A stretch of 33,127 nucleotides of DNA, from contig BPJO01000028.1 in the NCBI GenBank assembly GCA_026004655.1, positions 1 through 33,127 on the forward strand, read 5' to 3'. Origin of the DNA: Phycisphaerae bacterium (GTDB taxonomy: Bacteria; Planctomycetota; Phycisphaerae; Tepidisphaerales; Tepidisphaeraceae). The stretch's first letter is position 1. Each line of letters opens with the position of its first letter. The translations under genes were made by a program, and so were the position numbers. A model generated the notes under the pieces. It was given only the letters and a program-made list of their open reading frames with translations, had not been told where the DNA came from and ran no database searches. Below are positions 8,555 through 18,125 of this stretch, one piece after another.

Positions 8555-10085
8555 TCAACGAGAGGATTGACGGATCGTGACCATCTTTTCCCCTTCACGG
8601 TTTACCAGATCGATCCGAACGCCTTTGGACAAATCGATTTGCCTTAACGCTTCTTTGGCATCCTCTGCGGAACGGATCTCTTTTTCTCCGATCCGAGTAA
8701 TCAGGTCTCCCGGACGGATCCCGGCCCGAGCAGCCAAGCTCATCGGTTGCACACTTCGGACCAATGCACCCTTTGCATCGGTCGGAAGGCCCGCAGCCTC
8801 CAGCTCGCTCTCGGTCGGTGTGGTAATACCCACCCCGATCTGCTGATTTCTCTGAAGTTCACCCCTCGTCGAAGCCAAGACCGACTGATCGTCGGGCTGC
8901 TCTGCCAGCTTCACGGTAATTTCCTGGGTCTTTTTATCGCGCCAGACGGTAAGCTTAACTTCCTGTCCCGGGGGTGTCATGGCGATACGATTACGCAAGT
9001 CGGTCATTGAATTGACCGGTTTTCCGTTCAATTCGACGATCACATCTCCCGGTTGCAGTTGTCTGTAAGCCGGGCTGTCACGCATCACCTGTCGGACCAG
9101 GACCCCGTTTTCACCGTCATACCCGATCGAAGCCAGATTGTCGCGAATTTCGGGAGATGCTGCTTTGACATCGGCGATCTGCACACCGAGGTACCCCCGG
9201 ACGACTTTTCCGCTCGACTTCAATGATTCGTAGACCAACTTGACCTGATTCGAGGGAATTGCAAATCCCACTCCGCTGAAACTCCCGGACCGTGTCGCGA
9301 TTGCCGTATTGATCCCGACCACTTCTCCTTTCAGATTGACCAGCGGTCCGCCCGAGTTACCCGGATTGATCGGGGCATCGACCTGGATGAAGTTTTCATA
9401 GGCAAAACTCGAGCTGATCACCCCGGCTTGACGGTTCAACGCTGAGACGATTCCATGGCTCATGGACCCGACGTACCCGAAGGGAGATCCGAACGCGACA
9501 ATAATGTCGCCTTTCTCAAGGGTGTCGCTGTCGCCCCAGGTGGCTGGAATCAGACGGTCGGCTTTGATTTTAAGAACAGCCACGTCGGTCTTGGGATCGG
9601 TCCCAACCACTTCGACGTCGTTGATTTCGCGTCCGTCTTCCAGGACGACCGTCAGTTTGGTCTGACCGTCGATAACGTGATTGTTGGTCACGACATACCC
9701 ATACCCGTCTGCAACTTCCATGATCACGCCCGATCCACTGGCGATCTGGCTGAAATCTCGCTGGGGGAAATCCGGTTCCCCGTCCCCGTCTCGATCAAAG
9801 AAACGTCGAAACAGCTCATCTTCCAGATCAGGCATTCCCGGTCCGATCGCGGGGGGTGCGTTTTTCAACCCTGACATGTACGACCGACTTTTCGAGGGCT
9901 TTGTTAATTTTCTTGAAAATACCCGACAGGTCTTGAATCGTAGATAGTTCCGCACGGGTGGCTTCGACTCGCTCTTCTGCCAGCGCAAACTGCACATCCT
10001 TGATCAGAGATGAACCTGTCGAATAAACAAAAACGCTTCCGGCGCCCAGCACGGCAAGGGTCAACAAGTGTTTCATCGGATTCAT
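8555..10085 (-). CDS. htrA: HtrA/DegP-type periplasmic serine protease with one frameshift
   Basis: A trypsin-like protease and chaperone of the cell envelope with two PDZ domains. It starts at ATG 10085 with GGAGG six bases upstream, then an N-terminal hydrophobic signal or anchor (about residues 6-22). A run of six C on the coding strand (plus 9851-9856) breaks the frame after residue 77. Removing one C joins VEKRTP to AIGPGMPDLEDELFRRFF and gives 509 residues, a normal length. In the corrected numbering the catalytic triad is H136 (TNNHVIDG), D167 (KTDVAVLKI) and S244 (NPGNSGGPLV). PDZ1 starts near GYLGVQIADV and PDZ2 near GVGITTPTESE. The frame break has the same sign and type as those in the nuo genes. 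The terminator at 8484-8520 closes the gene. Confidence 0.93.
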
Positions 10086-10103
10086 AAAGATCCTCCAAAC
10101 TGA

Positions 10104-10952
10104 TTAAATTGTTTGAACATTCCTCTTAAACTTGTCTTGTTCTTCGGGCGGCATTTCGTACGTTTGGGACGAATCGGGATAAGCGCCGGATTCCACCAGA
10201 TCGACAAATCGTCGGACCATGTCCTGTAAAGAACCTTTCTCCAGGACGGGTACGAACCGGGGAGGATGAGGAGTAAGTCCCAACAGGTCCTGAAGTACCA
10301 CAACATGGGCATGACAGGCAGGACCTGCACCGCACCCGATCACCGGAACATCCGTCACTTGCACCACCTTTTGGCTGACGGGGGGTGGGACAGCCTCTAA
10401 GAGCAACGCCGACGCACCCGCCCGGACCATCGTCTGACTGAGTCGCACGATCTGATCGGCTTGCTTGGCCGTGCGACCTTGATACTTATATCCACCCATT
10501 AATCCGACGGTCTGGGGTCGAAGACCCAAGTGGGCGACCACAGCCACCCCGGCGTCGGATAACCGTTCGATTAATGATACGCTGAAAACCCCCGCCTCGA
10601 TTTTCACACAATCACAATTCGTTTCTTTGACCATCCGAAGCACATTCCGAATCCCCTGCTGGTCACTTTCCTGATATGACCCGAAAGGCATGTCGGCCAT
10701 GACCAGCGACCGTTTGGCACCCCGTCGGACTGCGGACGTGAGTTCGATCATGAAATCGAGAGAAACGGGTAACGTTGACGGATGACCCAGAATTACACTC
10801 GATGCCGAATCCCCCACCAAAAGCATCGGCACCCCGGTTTCGTCCAGATGACGGGCGGTGGTGTAGTCATAACAGGTCAACATCGCCAGAGGTTTTCCGT
10901 GAATCCGGGCCTCGCGAAGATCATTCAACGTAAAGGGACGGTTGTGCGACAT
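10104..10952 (-). CDS. panB: 3-methyl-2-oxobutanoate hydroxymethyltransferase
   Basis: PanB makes ketopantoate from ketoisovalerate and 5,10-methylene-tetrahydrofolate, the first committed step of pantothenate and CoA synthesis, in the cytoplasm. The 282-residue form starting MSHNRPFTL shows the family motifs LTCYDYTTARHLDETGVPML, VGDSAS (metal-binding aspartate), VMADMPFGSYQ, VKIEAG (metal/base region), VAHLGLRPQTV with GGYKYQGR, and VIGCGAGP. An upstream in-frame start would add 14 residues that do not resemble the family, so the inner ATG at 10952 is chosen. No ribosome-binding site precedes it, but TACAAT lies six bases upstream, which suggests a leaderless message. It ends 18 bases before the htrA start on the same strand, so panB and htrA may be co-transcribed. 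Confidence 0.93.
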   Translation of the reverse strand: MSHNRPFTLNDLREARIHGKPLAMLTCYDYTTARHLDETGVPMLLVGDSASSVILGHPSTLPVSLDFMIELTSAVRRGAKRSLVMADMPFGSYQESDQQGIRNVLRMVKETNCDCVKIEAGVFSVSLIERLSDAGVAVVAHLGLRPQTVGLMGGYKYQGRTAKQADQIVRLSQTMVRAGASALLLEAVPPPVSQKVVQVTDVPVIGCGAGPACHAHVVVLQDLLGLTPHPPRFVPVLEKGSLQDMVRRFVDLVESGAYPDSSQTYEMPPEEQDKFKRNVQTI

Positions 10953-10958
10953 ACACCG

Positions 10959-10964
10959 ATTGTA
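10959..10964 (-). promoter_or_regulatory. Candidate -10 element of panB, placed for a leaderless transcript
   Basis: TACAAT on the minus strand ends six bases before the panB ATG, so a start site at the usual distance would fall on or next to the A of the start codon. No good -35 hexamer is seen at 16-18 bases. Confidence 0.35.
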
Positions 10965-11056
10965 CGCCATATTTACCAATGGTGTGACGGACACCCATCA
11001 TTCTGGAATTAACCCATTTGTTAGCATAAAGTTAGAATTATCGCCCGGAGACGGAC

Positions 11057-11084
11057 TTGATCCGAATGATGATTTTGGTATGTT
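11057..11084 (+). promoter_or_regulatory. Candidate rpsU promoter
   Basis: TTGATC at 11057-11062 and TATGTT at 11079-11084 are spaced 16 bases apart, about 95 bases upstream of the S21 start, in the divergent region shared with panB. Both hexamers are imperfect matches to the sigma-70 consensus. Confidence 0.35.
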
Positions 11085-11178
11085 ATCTAGTTCCCCGTAA
11101 AGGTGCCGTTTGTGCTTCGTTGCAGGGGTTCGTGTCAGAGTTAAATCCGAGACTGATTTTTTTGGGAACGTGTGCTGC

Positions 11179-11373
11179 ATGATTAAGGTCAAATTGCGTG
11201 GAAACGAAACAGCCGAGCAGATGCTCAAACGCTTCAAGAAAGCCTGCGAAAAAGAAGGGCTAACCAAAGACATGAAACGTGTCGCCTATTACGAAAAACC
11301 GAGCGAAAAACGTCGTCGTAGGATTCGCAAAGGTCCTGCGATTCTGTCCGGTGGGATTCGCTCACCTCGATAA
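11179..11373 (+). CDS. rpsU: 30S ribosomal protein S21
   Basis: A small basic protein of the 30S subunit near the anti-Shine-Dalgarno end of 16S rRNA. The 64 residues from ATG 11179 show the S21 pattern: an N-terminal VKLRGNE strand, LKRFKKACEKEG, then YYEKPSEKRRRRIRK. An in-frame start 23 codons earlier would add a stretch unlike S21, so the inner ATG is preferred. No strong ribosome-binding site is visible. It stands alone, divergent from panB and followed by a weak hairpin. Confidence 0.9.
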   Translation: MIKVKLRGNETAEQMLKRFKKACEKEGLTKDMKRVAYYEKPSEKRRRRIRKGPAILSGGIRSPR

Positions 11374-11393
11374 GTGTTTTTCAATGGCTCGGT

Positions 11394-11408
11394 AACGGAC
11401 AATCCGTT
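11394..11408 (+). terminator. Weak hairpin after rpsU
   Basis: AACGGA, loop CAA, TCCGTT form a perfect six-base stem 20 bases after the rpsU stop. The T tract after it is short (TTTC), so it is a weak terminator candidate between rpsU and the ABC operon promoter. Confidence 0.4.
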
Positions 11409-11446
11409 TCTAACGATCCATTTCATCCGAAAACCACGTCATTTCG

Positions 11447-11452
11447 TATAAT
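11447..11452 (+). promoter_or_regulatory. Consensus -10 element of the ABC exporter operon
   Basis: A perfect TATAAT lies 39 bases before the GTG start of the ABC ATPase gene. No matching -35 is obvious at 16-18 bases. The predicted leader of roughly 33 bases contains the AAGAGG ribosome site. Confidence 0.5.
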
Positions 11453-11491
11453 CGGCACCGAAGATTGACCTGTTCTGAACAAGAGGTAATC

Positions 11492-12421
11492 GTGACCGCT
11501 GCGACCGAATTGAACCCCGGCGTATCCGATTCGATCAATCCCACCGACGCGGCTGTTTATACCCGACAACTGACCAAGATTTATTCCGACTTCTGGGGAC
11601 GTCCGAAGGTCCGGGCGCTGGATTCGCTGGATCTGACGATTCAACGGGGTGAAGTTTTCGGACTTTTGGGACCCAACGGGTCAGGCAAATCCACAACGAT
11701 CAAACTCCTTCTGGGGCTAATCTTTCCTACCTCCGGAGAAGCCTATATTCTCGGCAAGAAATGTGGGGCAACCGACATCAATTCTCGAATCGGTTTTCTC
11801 CCCGAAGAATCTTATCTATATCGGTTTCTCAACGGGGAAGAGACCCTTTATTTTTATGGCAGGTTGTTCAAAATCCCCCATCGGGATCTCAAAAAACGCG
11901 TTCCCCTGCTCCTGGATACCGTCGGTCTTGATGCCAAAGCCCGAAAACGCAAGCTTCGAGAATATTCCAAGGGTATGGCCCGTCGTATCGGACTGGCACA
12001 GGCCCTGATTAATGACCCGGAACTGATCCTCCTGGACGAACCGACCACCGGACTCGATCCGATCGGAACCCGGGAAATGAAGGACCTGATCCTGTCTCTC
12101 AAGCAACAGGGAAAAACCGTCATTCTTTGTTCGCACCTCTTGGCCGATGTGCAGGACGTCTGCGACCGGATCACCATCCTGTTCCGGGGCAAACGACAAA
12201 CGCTTGGACATGTCAAGGACCTGCTTCAGGTCAAAGATATCACCCAGATCGAAGCCCAGGGACTGACCCCGGTTCAGATCCAGGAACTCAGAGACTACAT
12301 CAGACGAATGGGTGCGCAGGTGCAAATCACTCATCCGACCACTACGCTGGAAGATCTTTTCATCAAGATCGTTCGTGACCAGACGGGTGGGGTTGGGTCC
12401 TATACCAGCAGTGACGCGTAA
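11492..12421 (+). CDS. ABC transporter ATP-binding protein (ABC-2/Nod-type exporter)
   Basis: The nucleotide-binding subunit of an exporter. Start is GTG 11492 with AAGAGG five bases upstream, giving 309 residues. Walker A GPNGSGKST lies at about residues 60-68. The Q-loop region FLPEESYLYRFLNGEETLYF follows, the signature is degenerate (EYSKGMARRIG in place of LSGGQ-R), and Walker B ILLDEPTTGLDP and the H-loop ILCSHLL follow. The YSKGM signature is common in drug and lipid exporter ATPases of this class. A C-terminal extension (about 80 residues) ends in TTTLEDLFIKIV, as in related CcmA/NatA-like proteins. The next gene is the matching permease. The substrate is unknown. Confidence 0.92.
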   Translation: MTAATELNPGVSDSINPTDAAVYTRQLTKIYSDFWGRPKVRALDSLDLTIQRGEVFGLLGPNGSGKSTTIKLLLGLIFPTSGEAYILGKKCGATDINSRIGFLPEESYLYRFLNGEETLYFYGRLFKIPHRDLKKRVPLLLDTVGLDAKARKRKLREYSKGMARRIGLAQALINDPELILLDEPTTGLDPIGTREMKDLILSLKQQGKTVILCSHLLADVQDVCDRITILFRGKRQTLGHVKDLLQVKDITQIEAQGLTPVQIQELRDYIRRMGAQVQITHPTTTLEDLFIKIVRDQTGGVGSYTSSDA

Positions 12422-12479
12422 CGGTAGCCGTTGGCAGGTACGGTCGTCGTTCCGTGTTCAAAAGGGATAAGAGCCGAGA

Positions 12480-14465
12480 ATGCCTGAGTTTATAGCAGCC
12501 AATTTCGCGTGGTTTCTAGCCAGTCTGATCATATTGGTCGGCGTATTCCTGTACGGATTTGCGGATATCACACGGTTGTCCGTGGGGCGAGTCTGGGCGA
12601 TCGGGGGTGTCTGCTTTCGTGACGCCATTCGACGCAAGGTGCTTTGGGTGACGCCTCTGGCCATGCTGGGGGTGGTGGTGGTTTCGATGCTTCAGCACCC
12701 CGTTGACCAACCGGACGCCATTCGTCAGACGATCAAGTTTTGTTTTTTTGCAAGCGGACTGGTGGTGACGATCATCGCGCTGATCGTCGCTGCGACGAAT
12801 CTTCCTCGGGATATCGAGTCTCGTGTGGTATTCACGATCGTTACCAAACCGGTTACCCGGTTGGAAATTGTTTTGGGCAAAATTGTCGGTTTTGCGCGGG
12901 TGTCGGCTGCGATGCTCTTGATCATGGGGCTTTTCACCTGGGGATATTTGCACCTTCGGGCATGGTATCTCGGGAAACAGATCAGCTGGACGTTGGCTTC
13001 ACCGCAACTCGATCCTGCCCAACGCGAATGGTTACAGCATTTTGAGGATGAGGGGTTGCTGTTTTCACAGACGATCTACACCCCTGTACGTTTGGCCCAG
13101 TACTCGGACATCCAGAACTCATCGATATCAAAACTGTTCATTCTCGGTGGTGCACAGGACGCCATTGCCACGTTTGTGATCGATCGGAGCATCATAGACG
13201 ACCCGAGCCTGGCGGGTTCGACGTATCGACTGGTTTATCGTATTCCATATCAGTCGGCGCCGAAGCTTTCTCCCTTGCCCGCTGGGGTTCCTGAACCTCA
13301 TCCGAGCATTACCACCGTCATACTTAACGGACAAGCCGATCAGACCCTGGTCTCTCCGCAGCAACTTACCCGTGCGGTTGCGGGTACGTCTGATCCCTCA
13401 GCCGGGATCGCTCGACTCGATTTGCCTAATCCCGGAGTCGATATCCCAACCGGGATCATGTCTCAGTTGGCCAACATCGGCACGTTTACCGTGCAGATGA
13501 TCCCGTCCAGCGAACGATATTTATACGAAATCACATCAGATCCGGTCGCGCTTCAGGTCATCACCCCCGGTCCCGACGGGCAACCGGTCGTTCGAGAATT
13601 GCTCCCCAAGGCGCCTCCCCTGACCCGTGGGAGCGTCGGAAGATCCGGCCAACAGCTTCGCAGCGCCGAGAATGGTGTCGAACCCTTGGCTATTTTCCGG
13701 TTCCTCGATGTGCAAAAACCCCGAACCATCAACGGTAAAGTCCCGTTCGAACTCAAAGTCGGTGTCGATCGTTCCGCAGCCGATACCGATACCGGGGACA
13801 AAACCACTCTCGAAATTACCGTCGCGGATCGCGTCAAAGGTAAACATTTTTCCGAGCAACCGGTTCTGGTGAATGTCGAAAATCGTCGAACGGCGTTTTT
13901 TACCGTTCCCGCGGAATGGATCGAAAACGACGATTTTGATGTCGTGATCAAAAACCGATCCCCAAACAGCACCGTCGGACTTATTCCGTCTTCGGTCCTG
14001 CTGGTGGCCGACCGCGAACCGTTTGTCATCAACCTCCTGAAAGGTTTGGGAGTGCTTTGGTTGTTTTCGCTCCTGGTGGCGATCATCGCGTTTTTCTGCA
14101 GCACATTCCTGAGCTGGCCGATCGCTGTGGTGTTGTCTTTGCTGATCCTGCTGGGACGATGGACCTGGATGCAGCTGGATACCGGTTCGGGATTCGGCGC
14201 ACAGGTGGCGAACGAGTTTGCCGGGAACAACCCCGGACTTGCCCGGGTCGTCAGCGGATCCGTCGATGCCCTGACGTCGGGGTTTAACCTAATCACTTCG
14301 GTCCTTCCGGACATCTCTCCGTTCGGGATTGTCGAACAGATCGAACGAGGATCGACGATCGCCTGGTCACAATTCTTGCCCCCCTTGACCGTTTTAGGTC
14401 TTTTCGGACTGCCTTTGATCGCCTTGGCGTATGTTATCCTGCGAAATAAGGAGGTCGCACCGTGA
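12480..14465 (+). CDS. ABC-2 type permease with very large extracytoplasmic loop
   Basis: The 661-residue membrane partner of the ATPase upstream. Transmembrane segments lie at about residues 10-28, 55-72, 86-106 and 134-156. Then a soluble region of roughly 350 residues follows, and further helices lie at about 520-565 and 635-657. The pattern of NLPRDIES followed by TKPVTRLEIVLGKIVGF is typical of ABC-2 permeases that need a matched ATPase. The large loop (about 165-515) contains repeated beta-rich stretches and should sit outside the cytoplasmic membrane. Its stop overlaps the next start as GTGA, so the two are translated together. I associate this arrangement with Phycisphaerae, where function has not been shown to my knowledge. 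Confidence 0.85.
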   Translation: MPEFIAANFAWFLASLIILVGVFLYGFADITRLSVGRVWAIGGVCFRDAIRRKVLWVTPLAMLGVVVVSMLQHPVDQPDAIRQTIKFCFFASGLVVTIIALIVAATNLPRDIESRVVFTIVTKPVTRLEIVLGKIVGFARVSAAMLLIMGLFTWGYLHLRAWYLGKQISWTLASPQLDPAQREWLQHFEDEGLLFSQTIYTPVRLAQYSDIQNSSISKLFILGGAQDAIATFVIDRSIIDDPSLAGSTYRLVYRIPYQSAPKLSPLPAGVPEPHPSITTVILNGQADQTLVSPQQLTRAVAGTSDPSAGIARLDLPNPGVDIPTGIMSQLANIGTFTVQMIPSSERYLYEITSDPVALQVITPGPDGQPVVRELLPKAPPLTRGSVGRSGQQLRSAENGVEPLAIFRFLDVQKPRTINGKVPFELKVGVDRSAADTDTGDKTTLEITVADRVKGKHFSEQPVLVNVENRRTAFFTVPAEWIENDDFDVVIKNRSPNSTVGLIPSSVLLVADREPFVINLLKGLGVLWLFSLLVAIIAFFCSTFLSWPIAVVLSLLILLGRWTWMQLDTGSGFGAQVANEFAGNNPGLARVVSGSVDALTSGFNLITSVLPDISPFGIVEQIERGSTIAWSQFLPPLTVLGLFGLPLIALAYVILRNKEVAP

Positions 14466-16171
14466 ACCGCGCTACGCAATTGCCGATCATTGGTGTGTTG
14501 ATCCTGGCCCTTCTCGGGTCGTCAGGGGCACGAATGCTATGTCTGGATCAACGTCGCAACCTTGACCGGGCAAGGAATCAGGTCGTTTCTTCAAGCGGCG
14601 ACATCAGCCGACTCAATAGTTTTGCACTTGGACTGCTCCTGGGGGGATTGCGGGGACCGATGCTCATGGTCCTTTGGACCAGTTCCGAAAACCAGAAAAC
14701 GGACCGCGAGCTAGAAGATTTCGACACCAAGGTCGAGCTGATCCGGCTTTTGCAAGCCGAGTTTGACGGTGTACACCTTTTTCAGATCTGGAATAAGGCT
14801 TACAACATTTCGGTCCAGATGGCGAACCTGCCGACCAAATATACGACCATTCTGGACGCGATGGATTATGCGTTTAGCGTCGACCGTGAACGTCCGGACA
14901 ATGTCAGCATTTTGGCTTCGATCGCCGGGCTTTATTTTGACAAGTTCGGAAACTCTGCCGAGAAAGGGTACTTTTCACCACGATTGATGGATGAAACGCT
15001 CCCGGTCCAGGACCGAGTTCGAGTAATCTTTCCCGCGGAAAAACGGGATCTGGTTCTTCGTCAGGCGAGGCTCGCCGGGGCCCCGGTTTATGTCCTGTCT
15101 CCGCGAGAGGTGCGTGAAGATATTTCGAAACGATACATCCAGGTCCGCAAACCGATTGCCGACAACCTGCAAGCAAGACTCAAAGACCCCGACATTACCT
15201 ATGAACTCCGGGAAGTCCGGACGACCGTCAATCCACAGTCGACTCTGCGTCGGACCGAGCACGATTCGATTCTGGATTCGGAATACCGGATTCTTCCGAA
15301 GTATCTTGAACCACGGGAAGGACTCAAACCCACCGGCGACGCTGGCGACGGCAGTCAGTTGCCCTACCTGCCCCGGTTTCAACCTTATCCGTATGGGGTT
15401 TCGCCGTTCGCACTGGCGTACAACTATTACAAACGGTGTCAGTTCCTCCAGTATCAGAGAGGCGCGCGTCATGCCCAGTTGTCCGAACGTGTGATTTCTT
15501 CACGCGCAGCACTATCCCTCAAAAAATGGAGCGAAGAGGACTGGCACATGGCCAGACGAGCGGAAATCGAGTTGTTCGGTAAACCCGTTCCGACCGAGGA
15601 TGCCGAACTCGAACAACCCACACAGTCGGTCTCGTTACAATACAAACTGGCCCCCAATCCCCTTCTGAACGAGATCATCTGGCGGTATGAAAACTCCGCC
15701 CGGATCTCCCAAGCCGCCGTTGAGGAGTATCAGCTCCATCTGAAACATTATCCGGATGACATCTTTGTTTACGCGTCCCACTCCGAAAGCTCTGTAGCCC
15801 AGACCCACCTGATGAAAGCCGACGCACTGTATCTTCGTGCGATGCTGGCGGAAGGAGAAGAAAAAATCGCTTTGGTTCGTCAGGCCGAAACCGAATATCT
15901 GTCCGCGGCCAACGAATATTCCCGTCACATCCTGCGATATTATCTTGCCGACGAAGATGCTGCCGGGGTCCTGCCACCTCGAGTGAATCGGGCCGACGTG
16001 CTCGATTCCCAAAAACTCCCCGACGCTTTGATTCCTTTATCCATGGCCAAACTTCGTGCCAAACATGCTGCCAGTGGTTACCAACTGAGCAACAGCGAAG
16101 ATTTCAAAGAACTGGATGCTTACGTTCAACGGGCTAATGCCCGATTAGCGATCCTGGCCCAATATCGTTAG
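14462..16171 (+). CDS. N-terminally anchored protein coupled to the ABC exporter, unknown function
   Basis: A 569-residue protein starting at GTG 14462, overlapping the permease stop by four bases. One hydrophobic segment (about residues 7-26) anchors it; the rest appears soluble and mostly helical. Recognisable blocks are LLLGGLRGPMLMVLWTSSENQ with a following acidic DRELEDFDTK, then IWNKAYNISVQMANLPTKYT, and AFSVDRERPDNVSILASIAG. These look like TPR-type helical pairs and resemble hypothetical proteins I recall from Phycisphaerae. The C-terminal half carries more helical repeats (AEEYQLHLKHYPDD-like and AETEYLSAANEYSRHILRYY). It may be the accessory or substrate-recognition part of the exporter. 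That role is inferred only from the overlap. Confidence 0.75.
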   Translation: MNRATQLPIIGVLILALLGSSGARMLCLDQRRNLDRARNQVVSSSGDISRLNSFALGLLLGGLRGPMLMVLWTSSENQKTDRELEDFDTKVELIRLLQAEFDGVHLFQIWNKAYNISVQMANLPTKYTTILDAMDYAFSVDRERPDNVSILASIAGLYFDKFGNSAEKGYFSPRLMDETLPVQDRVRVIFPAEKRDLVLRQARLAGAPVYVLSPREVREDISKRYIQVRKPIADNLQARLKDPDITYELREVRTTVNPQSTLRRTEHDSILDSEYRILPKYLEPREGLKPTGDAGDGSQLPYLPRFQPYPYGVSPFALAYNYYKRCQFLQYQRGARHAQLSERVISSRAALSLKKWSEEDWHMARRAEIELFGKPVPTEDAELEQPTQSVSLQYKLAPNPLLNEIIWRYENSARISQAAVEEYQLHLKHYPDDIFVYASHSESSVAQTHLMKADALYLRAMLAEGEEKIALVRQAETEYLSAANEYSRHILRYYLADEDAAGVLPPRVNRADVLDSQKLPDALIPLSMAKLRAKHAASGYQLSNSEDFKELDAYVQRANARLAILAQYR

Positions 16172-16205
16172 TTGGCAAACCTTTATCATCTTCATTTACC
16201 GGATC

Positions 16206-16706
16206 ATGCTGACTCTTCGTTTAGCCACCTCGTCCGATCAAGACGCGATCTGGGACATATTTCGGAGCGTTATTGCCTCGGGAGATACGTACGTCTTTGA
16301 TCCTCAGATGCCACGAGAGCAGGCCATGGCGTACTGGTTTCAACCCGGTGCACGGGTGTATGTCGCGGAAATCGGCTCAAGGATCGTCGGGACCTATTTG
16401 CTGAAACCCAATCAACCGGGGCTCGGAAATCACGTTGCCAATGCGGCTTTTATGGTTTGTCCCAAGACACGGGGACAGGGGGTCGGTCGAATGATGGGTG
16501 AGCATTGTCTGACCGAAGCCCGTCGGCTCGGATATCGGGCGATGCAATTCAACTTTGTTGTTTCGACCAACGCGCCAGCCATTGGTTTGTGGCAAAAGCT
16601 CGGTTTTGAGATTGTCGGTCGATTACCTGGTGCGTTTCGTCATCCACAAAAGGGATATATGGATGCGTTGGTCATGTATCGTCTGTTAACCGACTCGTCC
16701 TGCTGA
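16206..16706 (+). CDS. GNAT family N-acetyltransferase
   Basis: A 166-residue GNAT enzyme that moves an acetyl group from acetyl-CoA to an amine. The acetyl-CoA pyrophosphate loop RGQGVG is at residues 89-94, preceded by beta-strand 4 (AFMVCP). Beta-strand 5 and the following helix show FNFVVSTNAPAIGLWQKLGF, the typical C-terminal motif. The acceptor is unknown; the family spans antibiotics, amino acids and protein N-termini. It lies 34 bases after the exporter operon on the same strand and may be co-transcribed. It converges with hisH at its 3' end, with only 12 bases between the stops. Confidence 0.9.
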   Translation: MLTLRLATSSDQDAIWDIFRSVIASGDTYVFDPQMPREQAMAYWFQPGARVYVAEIGSRIVGTYLLKPNQPGLGNHVANAAFMVCPKTRGQGVGRMMGEHCLTEARRLGYRAMQFNFVVSTNAPAIGLWQKLGFEIVGRLPGAFRHPQKGYMDALVMYRLLTDSSC

Positions 16707-16718
16707 AATTGAGCGGTT

Positions 16719-17330
16719 TTACATCCGGGCAAAGTTTTTAAGCATCATTAACCCGACAGATTGGCTTTTTTCCGGATGAAACTGGGTGGCTATGACATTG
16801 TCCCGCCAGATGCTACTGACAAACGCCCCACCGTAATCGGTTGTGGTGGCTACGACCGATTCGTCTTCAGGAACGACATGATAACTATGGACAAAATAGA
16901 CACTTGCGCCTTCAGGAATGTCCTGCATTAGTGGCGAAAGGCGTACCACGTTCAGTTGGTTCCATCCCATATGAGGCACCTTCAGACCGTGAGTTTGATC
17001 CACCTCGAACCGGACACATTTGCCTGCAAACACGCCCAAAGCGCGATGTTCTCCGTCTTCGTACCCGACCTCAAACAGCATCTGAAGCCCTAGACAGATC
17101 CCCAAAAAGGGTTTCCCTGATCGGATATGTTCCAGGATGGGCTGATCCAGACCCCGATTACGGATCGTCGTCACCGCATCGGCTAGCGCGCCCACCCCCG
17201 GAAGAACCAGATGATCACAACTACGAATGTCCTCCGGGGTCTTTAGTATCTGAGCATCGGAGCCGACCTGCACAAAGGCTTTCTGAACCGAACGAAGATT
17301 CGCCATACCATAGTCGAGAATTCCGATCAC
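16719..17330 (-). CDS. hisH: Imidazole glycerol phosphate synthase, glutaminase subunit
   Basis: HisH releases ammonia from glutamine and channels it to HisF for imidazole ring closure in histidine synthesis. The 203-residue protein has the class I glutaminase triad C79 (FLGICLGLQ), H185 and E187 (FHPEKS), plus PGVGA at 45-49 and the oxyanion strand motif (HMGWNQL). Start is GTG 17330 with AAGGAG six bases upstream. Its partner hisF lies about 13 kb away at 30521-31291 on the same strand, so there is no his operon here. Confidence 0.96.
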   Translation of the reverse strand: MIGILDYGMANLRSVQKAFVQVGSDAQILKTPEDIRSCDHLVLPGVGALADAVTTIRNRGLDQPILEHIRSGKPFLGICLGLQMLFEVGYEDGEHRALGVFAGKCVRFEVDQTHGLKVPHMGWNQLNVVRLSPLMQDIPEGASVYFVHSYHVVPEDESVVATTTDYGGAFVSSIWRDNVIATQFHPEKSQSVGLMMLKNFARM

Positions 17331-17370
17331 GCGTTACTCCTTGGGGGAGTTTGAAGATACCGTATCGGTT

Positions 17371-17404
17371 GAGAAAGAAAACCCCTGGCTTAGCAGGCCG
17401 GGGG
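17371..17404 (-). terminator. Rho-independent terminator after the OmpA-type lipoprotein gene
   Basis: On the minus strand CCCC-GGC pairs with GCC-A-GGGG around a seven-base loop, with a single bulged A. A TTTTCTTTCT tract follows. It lies between the lipoprotein stop (17466) and the hisH start (17330) and should separate the two units. Confidence 0.7.
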
Positions 17405-17465
17405 AGTCGGGAATCTTCCGTCGAGGAGGTTGTCCCTCCATATTTCCTAGCGGGAAATGGGGAAT

Positions 17466-18125
17466 CTATTTGACGACGACGATTTCGACACGTCGGCTTT
17501 TATCTTTCGTGGCTTTTGGCGAGGTATCCGACATGGCCCGCATGCCGACCTGGGATTTTTTCAATCCTCCTTCGGTGGTCAGATACTCCGCGACCGCGCG
17601 AGCACGTGCGGCAGAAAGATCCAAGTTATCTTTCCATTTGTCCTTGGTTTTGCTGATCGGGTCACTGTCGGTATGACCATCGACCAAAACCTTGTTGTTG
17701 GGAAAATCGCGTTTGATGATCGACGCAATCCGATTGAGGGTTTGTTTGGCTCCGGATTTGACTGTCGCATCCCCGCTGGCAAACAGAACGTCACCCGGGA
17801 CTGCGACGGTGATGTTGCCTTTGTCGTCGCGGGTGACCGTGATATCCCCGAATCCGGTGGTTTCACGGGGTTCGGCGGTTTTGGCATTGAGCTGGGCTTG
17901 CAATTCGGCGATTTGTTGATCCCGCTGGGCCAGTTGTCCTTGTAACGCCGTCACATGACCGGTCAGATCCGGACGCGCAGCCAGCTCACTTTCCCTCTGA
18001 CGTAACGCTTCCTGAAGCTCGATATTCTGTTTTCGAAGATCACGATTCTCATCCGCCAGCTTGTTCTGACAACCAACGGCCCCTACCAGCAAGATCCCTA
18101 CCGTACACATCCTTGTGATATCCAT
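17466..18125 (-). CDS. OmpA/Pal-type peptidoglycan-binding lipoprotein
   Basis: A 219-residue envelope protein. The N-terminus is a lipoprotein signal with lipobox AVGC, placing the lipidated cysteine at residue 19. Residues about 25-85 are a charged coiled coil (DENRDLRKQNIELQEAL and a QLAQRDQQIAELQAQLN repeat). The OmpA domain spans about 107-219, with the peptidoglycan-binding marks LVDGHTDSDP, NLDLSAARARAVAEYL and a final RRVEIVVVK. It should tie the outer membrane to the cell wall. A terminator follows. LspA, which would process such proteins, is encoded at 28715-29317. Confidence 0.9.
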   Translation of the reverse strand: MDITRMCTVGILLVGAVGCQNKLADENRDLRKQNIELQEALRQRESELAARPDLTGHVTALQGQLAQRDQQIAELQAQLNAKTAEPRETTGFGDITVTRDDKGNITVAVPGDVLFASGDATVKSGAKQTLNRIASIIKRDFPNNKVLVDGHTDSDPISKTKDKWKDNLDLSAARARAVAEYLTTEGGLKKSQVGMRAMSDTSPKATKDKSRRVEIVVVK

